From contig CAYFZZ010000286.1 in assembly GCA_964347545.1 (NCBI GenBank), positions 1 to 5,405 on the forward strand: DNA of 5,405 nt, in the 5' to 3' direction. Source of the stretch: CS4-C045 sp964347545 (GTDB taxonomy: Bacteria; Planctomycetota; Planctomycetia; Pirellulales; UBA7805). Made by a program: the position numbers and the translations under genes. Within the stretch, counting starts at the first letter, position 1, and the number at the start of each line of letters is the position of its first letter. A model generated the notes under the pieces. That model saw only the letters and a program-made list of their open reading frames with translations. It was not told the origin of the DNA and made no database searches. Shown here in pieces: positions 3,686 through 5,405 of the stretch.

Positions 3686-5405
3686 ATGAACGTCCTCGCT
3701 GAACTTCGCCGGCGGTTCGCCGCAGCTCTGCAGCCCTTGACCGACGAAGACTTGCAGCCGTTGGTCGACATGGTGCGTCCCAGCCAGGATGTGCGGCATG
3801 GCGATTACCTGGCCAACTGTGCCATGCCGCTGGGCAAGCGCCTGGGCCAGCCCCCCCGCGAGATGGCTCAGCAGATTGTGGCCGGCTTGGAGGTCCAGGA
3901 CTTCTGTCACGATCCGCAGATCGCCGGCCCCGGTTTTATCAACCTTACGGTGCGCGACGACTGGCTGGCCGAACAGCTGACGCAGGCGGCCAGCGATCCG
4001 CGGCTGGGCGTGGCCCCCACCGACCACCCCCGATGTTACGTGATCGACTATTCGGCGCCCAACGTCGCCAAGCCGATGCACGTCGGCCATATCCGCTCGA
4101 CCGTCATCGGCGACGCCCTGGCTCGCACCTTGCGATTCCTGGGTCATCGGGTGATCAGCGACAACCACATCGGCGACTGGGGCACCCAGTTCGGGATGAT
4201 CATTTACGGGTACAAGCATTTTCTGGACCGGCAGGCGTACGCCGCATCCCCGGTCCAGGAACTGGCTCGGCTCTACCGCCTGGTCAACCAGCTGATCGAA
4301 TACCACCAGGGTCGAGCTGGGTTACCTGCGCAAAGGGAGCGGCTGGCGAAACTGACCGAGCAGTGCGAGGCTCAACGCGCAGCCGGCCCCCTGCAGGATG
4401 TTGAGCAAGCCCGGCGGGCGGCCAAGGCCCTCCAGAAAATCGAACAGCAGGTGGCGGCGGCCGAGGGCGAGCTGCAGCAGTTGACCGCCAGGCTGGCAGC
4501 CATGGAAGAAGATCCCGCCTGGCACCAGCGGGCCAACACTCACGCCGACATCGCCACCGCCGTCTTGCAGGAAACGGCCGCTTTGCACGCCGGCGACGAA
4601 ACGAATCGCCGGCTGTGGCAAACCTTTCTGCCCTTTTGCCAGGAAGATATCCAGCGGATTTACCAGCGGCTGCAGGTGGAATTTGATTACACGTTGGGAG
4701 AGAGCTATTACCAGGACCGGCTGGCGGACGTCGTCGCCGACTTGCGGGCCCGGCAGCTGGCCACCGAGAGCGACGGGGCCGTGTGCGTATTTCTGGACGG
4801 TTACGAGACGCCGCTGATCGTGCAAAAGCAGGACGGCGCGTTCCTGTACGCGACGACCGACCTGGCCACGATTCAATACCGCCAGCAGACCTGGCAGCCG
4901 GACGTGATCTTGTACGTGGTGGATCATCGGCAGAGCCTTCATTTCGAACAATTGTTTGCCACCGCCCGCCGCTGGGGCTACGACACGATCGACCTGGTGC
5001 ACGTCAAATTCGGCACGGTCCTCGGCGAAGACCGTCGGCCTTTCAAGACCCGAGCGGGGTCGACCGTGGGTTTGGACGATCTGTTGGATGAGGCGGTTCG
5101 CCGAGCGTTCCTGGTGGTCAGCGAAAATGACGAGCTGAAGGAAACCCCGGAACTTTCCCCGGACGATCGTCAGCGGATTGCCGAAATCGTCGGCATCGCC
5201 GCTCTGAAGTACGCCGATCTGTCGCAAAACCGCGAGAGCGACTACATCTTCAGTTATGACAAGATGCTGGCGCTCAATGGCAACACAGCCACCTACATGC
5301 AATACGCCTACGCCCGCGTCCGCAACATTTTCGTTAAAGGCGAGATCGATATCGACCGGCTGCGAAACTCGGGTGCTCGGGTGACCTTCAGCCACCCGGC
5401 CGAAC
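3686..5405 (+). CDS. argS: Arginyl-tRNA synthetase ArgS, 3' end cut by the window
   Basis: Class I synthetase that charges tRNA(Arg) with arginine using ATP in the cytoplasm. There are 573 codons plus one base, without a stop. The N-terminal additional domain spans about 1-110 (RHGDYLAN at 37-44, IAGPGFINL at 79-87). The catalytic core has SAPNVAKPMHVGHIRSTVIG (123-142), where HVGH at 132-135 is the HIGH motif, and then DNHIGDWGTQFGM (159-171). QKQDGAFLYATTDLA (380-394) follows. GEDRRPFKTRAGSTVGLDDL (447-466) is the KMSKS-equivalent loop, degenerate as is normal for ArgS. ALKYADLSQNR (506-516) and NTATYMQYAYARV (533-545) open the anticodon-binding domain, whose end lies beyond the window. Residues 208-275 form a charged, heptad-like helical insertion absent from E. 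coli ArgS. ATG 3686 fits the family N-terminus (MNVLAELRRRF). Its Shine-Dalgarno site is poor, so coupling to rsfS translation is possible. Confidence 0.98.
   Translation, partial: MNVLAELRRRFAAALQPLTDEDLQPLVDMVRPSQDVRHGDYLANCAMPLGKRLGQPPREMAQQIVAGLEVQDFCHDPQIAGPGFINLTVRDDWLAEQLTQAASDPRLGVAPTDHPRCYVIDYSAPNVAKPMHVGHIRSTVIGDALARTLRFLGHRVISDNHIGDWGTQFGMIIYGYKHFLDRQAYAASPVQELARLYRLVNQLIEYHQGRAGLPAQRERLAKLTEQCEAQRAAGPLQDVEQARRAAKALQKIEQQVAAAEGELQQLTARLAAMEEDPAWHQRANTHADIATAVLQETAALHAGDETNRRLWQTFLPFCQEDIQRIYQRLQVEFDYTLGESYYQDRLADVVADLRARQLATESDGAVCVFLDGYETPLIVQKQDGAFLYATTDLATIQYRQQTWQPDVILYVVDHRQSLHFEQLFATARRWGYDTIDLVHVKFGTVLGEDRRPFKTRAGSTVGLDDLLDEAVRRAFLVVSENDELKETPELSPDDRQRIAEIVGIAALKYADLSQNRESDYIFSYDKMLALNGNTATYMQYAYARVRNIFVKGEIDIDRLRNSGARVTFSHPAE

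Noticed and set aside
3296..4306. A 336-codon minus-strand open frame opposite rsfS and argS
   Set aside because: It spans two well-identified sense genes and the gap between them in the same codon register, and has no recognisable domain.
4322..5395. A 357-codon minus-strand open frame opposite argS
   Set aside because: The same codon-aligned antisense effect. It ends precisely at the one sense TTA codon at 4322, and argS on the plus strand is unmistakable.

Overview
The window is GC-rich DNA that is densely coding and reads like a bacterial chromosome. A planctomycete, probably Pirellulales-like, is my best guess. This rests on the composition, a TGCTATAAT-type promoter, a large HTTM/thiol-oxidoreductase membrane protein and an arginyl-tRNA synthetase with a big coiled-coil insertion. 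It is an inference, since no rRNA or other phylogenetic marker is present. I see no IS element, tRNA, CRISPR array or phage gene. No stretch over 300 bases lacks a gene.

Layout. (1) Positions 1-58, minus strand: the first 19 codons of an unidentified gene that leaves the window on the left. A 156-nt divergent spacer separates it from the next gene, and I found no convincing promoter or LexA-type box there. (2) 215-916, plus strand: a complete SRAP (YedK/HMCES) protein with every known catalytic residue. (3) 917-1063: a very strong all-GC hairpin just after the SRAP stop, then a perfect extended -10 promoter, then a G-tract-rich leader. (4) 1064-3121, plus strand: a 685-residue membrane protein fusing an HTTM (vitamin K-dependent gamma-carboxylase-like) membrane domain, a DCC/DUF393 thiol-disulfide domain with CxxC, an eleventh membrane segment and a C-terminal soluble domain. 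(5) 3122-3226: a possible -10 box and a leader hairpin. (6) 3227-3649, plus strand: rsfS, ribosomal silencing factor. (7) 3686-5405, plus strand: argS, cut by the right edge after 573 codons.

The parts. rsfS and argS are 36 nt apart and probably one transcription unit joining ribosome silencing to tRNA charging. SRAP and the HTTM fusion look like independent units, each with its own signals. The fusion is the most unusual item. It keeps a lysine that lines up, from memory, with the catalytic base of human gamma-carboxylase, and it carries its own redox-active domain. The positive-inside pattern puts that domain in the cytoplasm and the C-terminal domain outside the membrane.

All four plus-strand genes lie in the same frame modulo 3. 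Because TTA, CTA and TCA codons are rare, very long antisense open frames appear opposite them. I regard these as artefacts.
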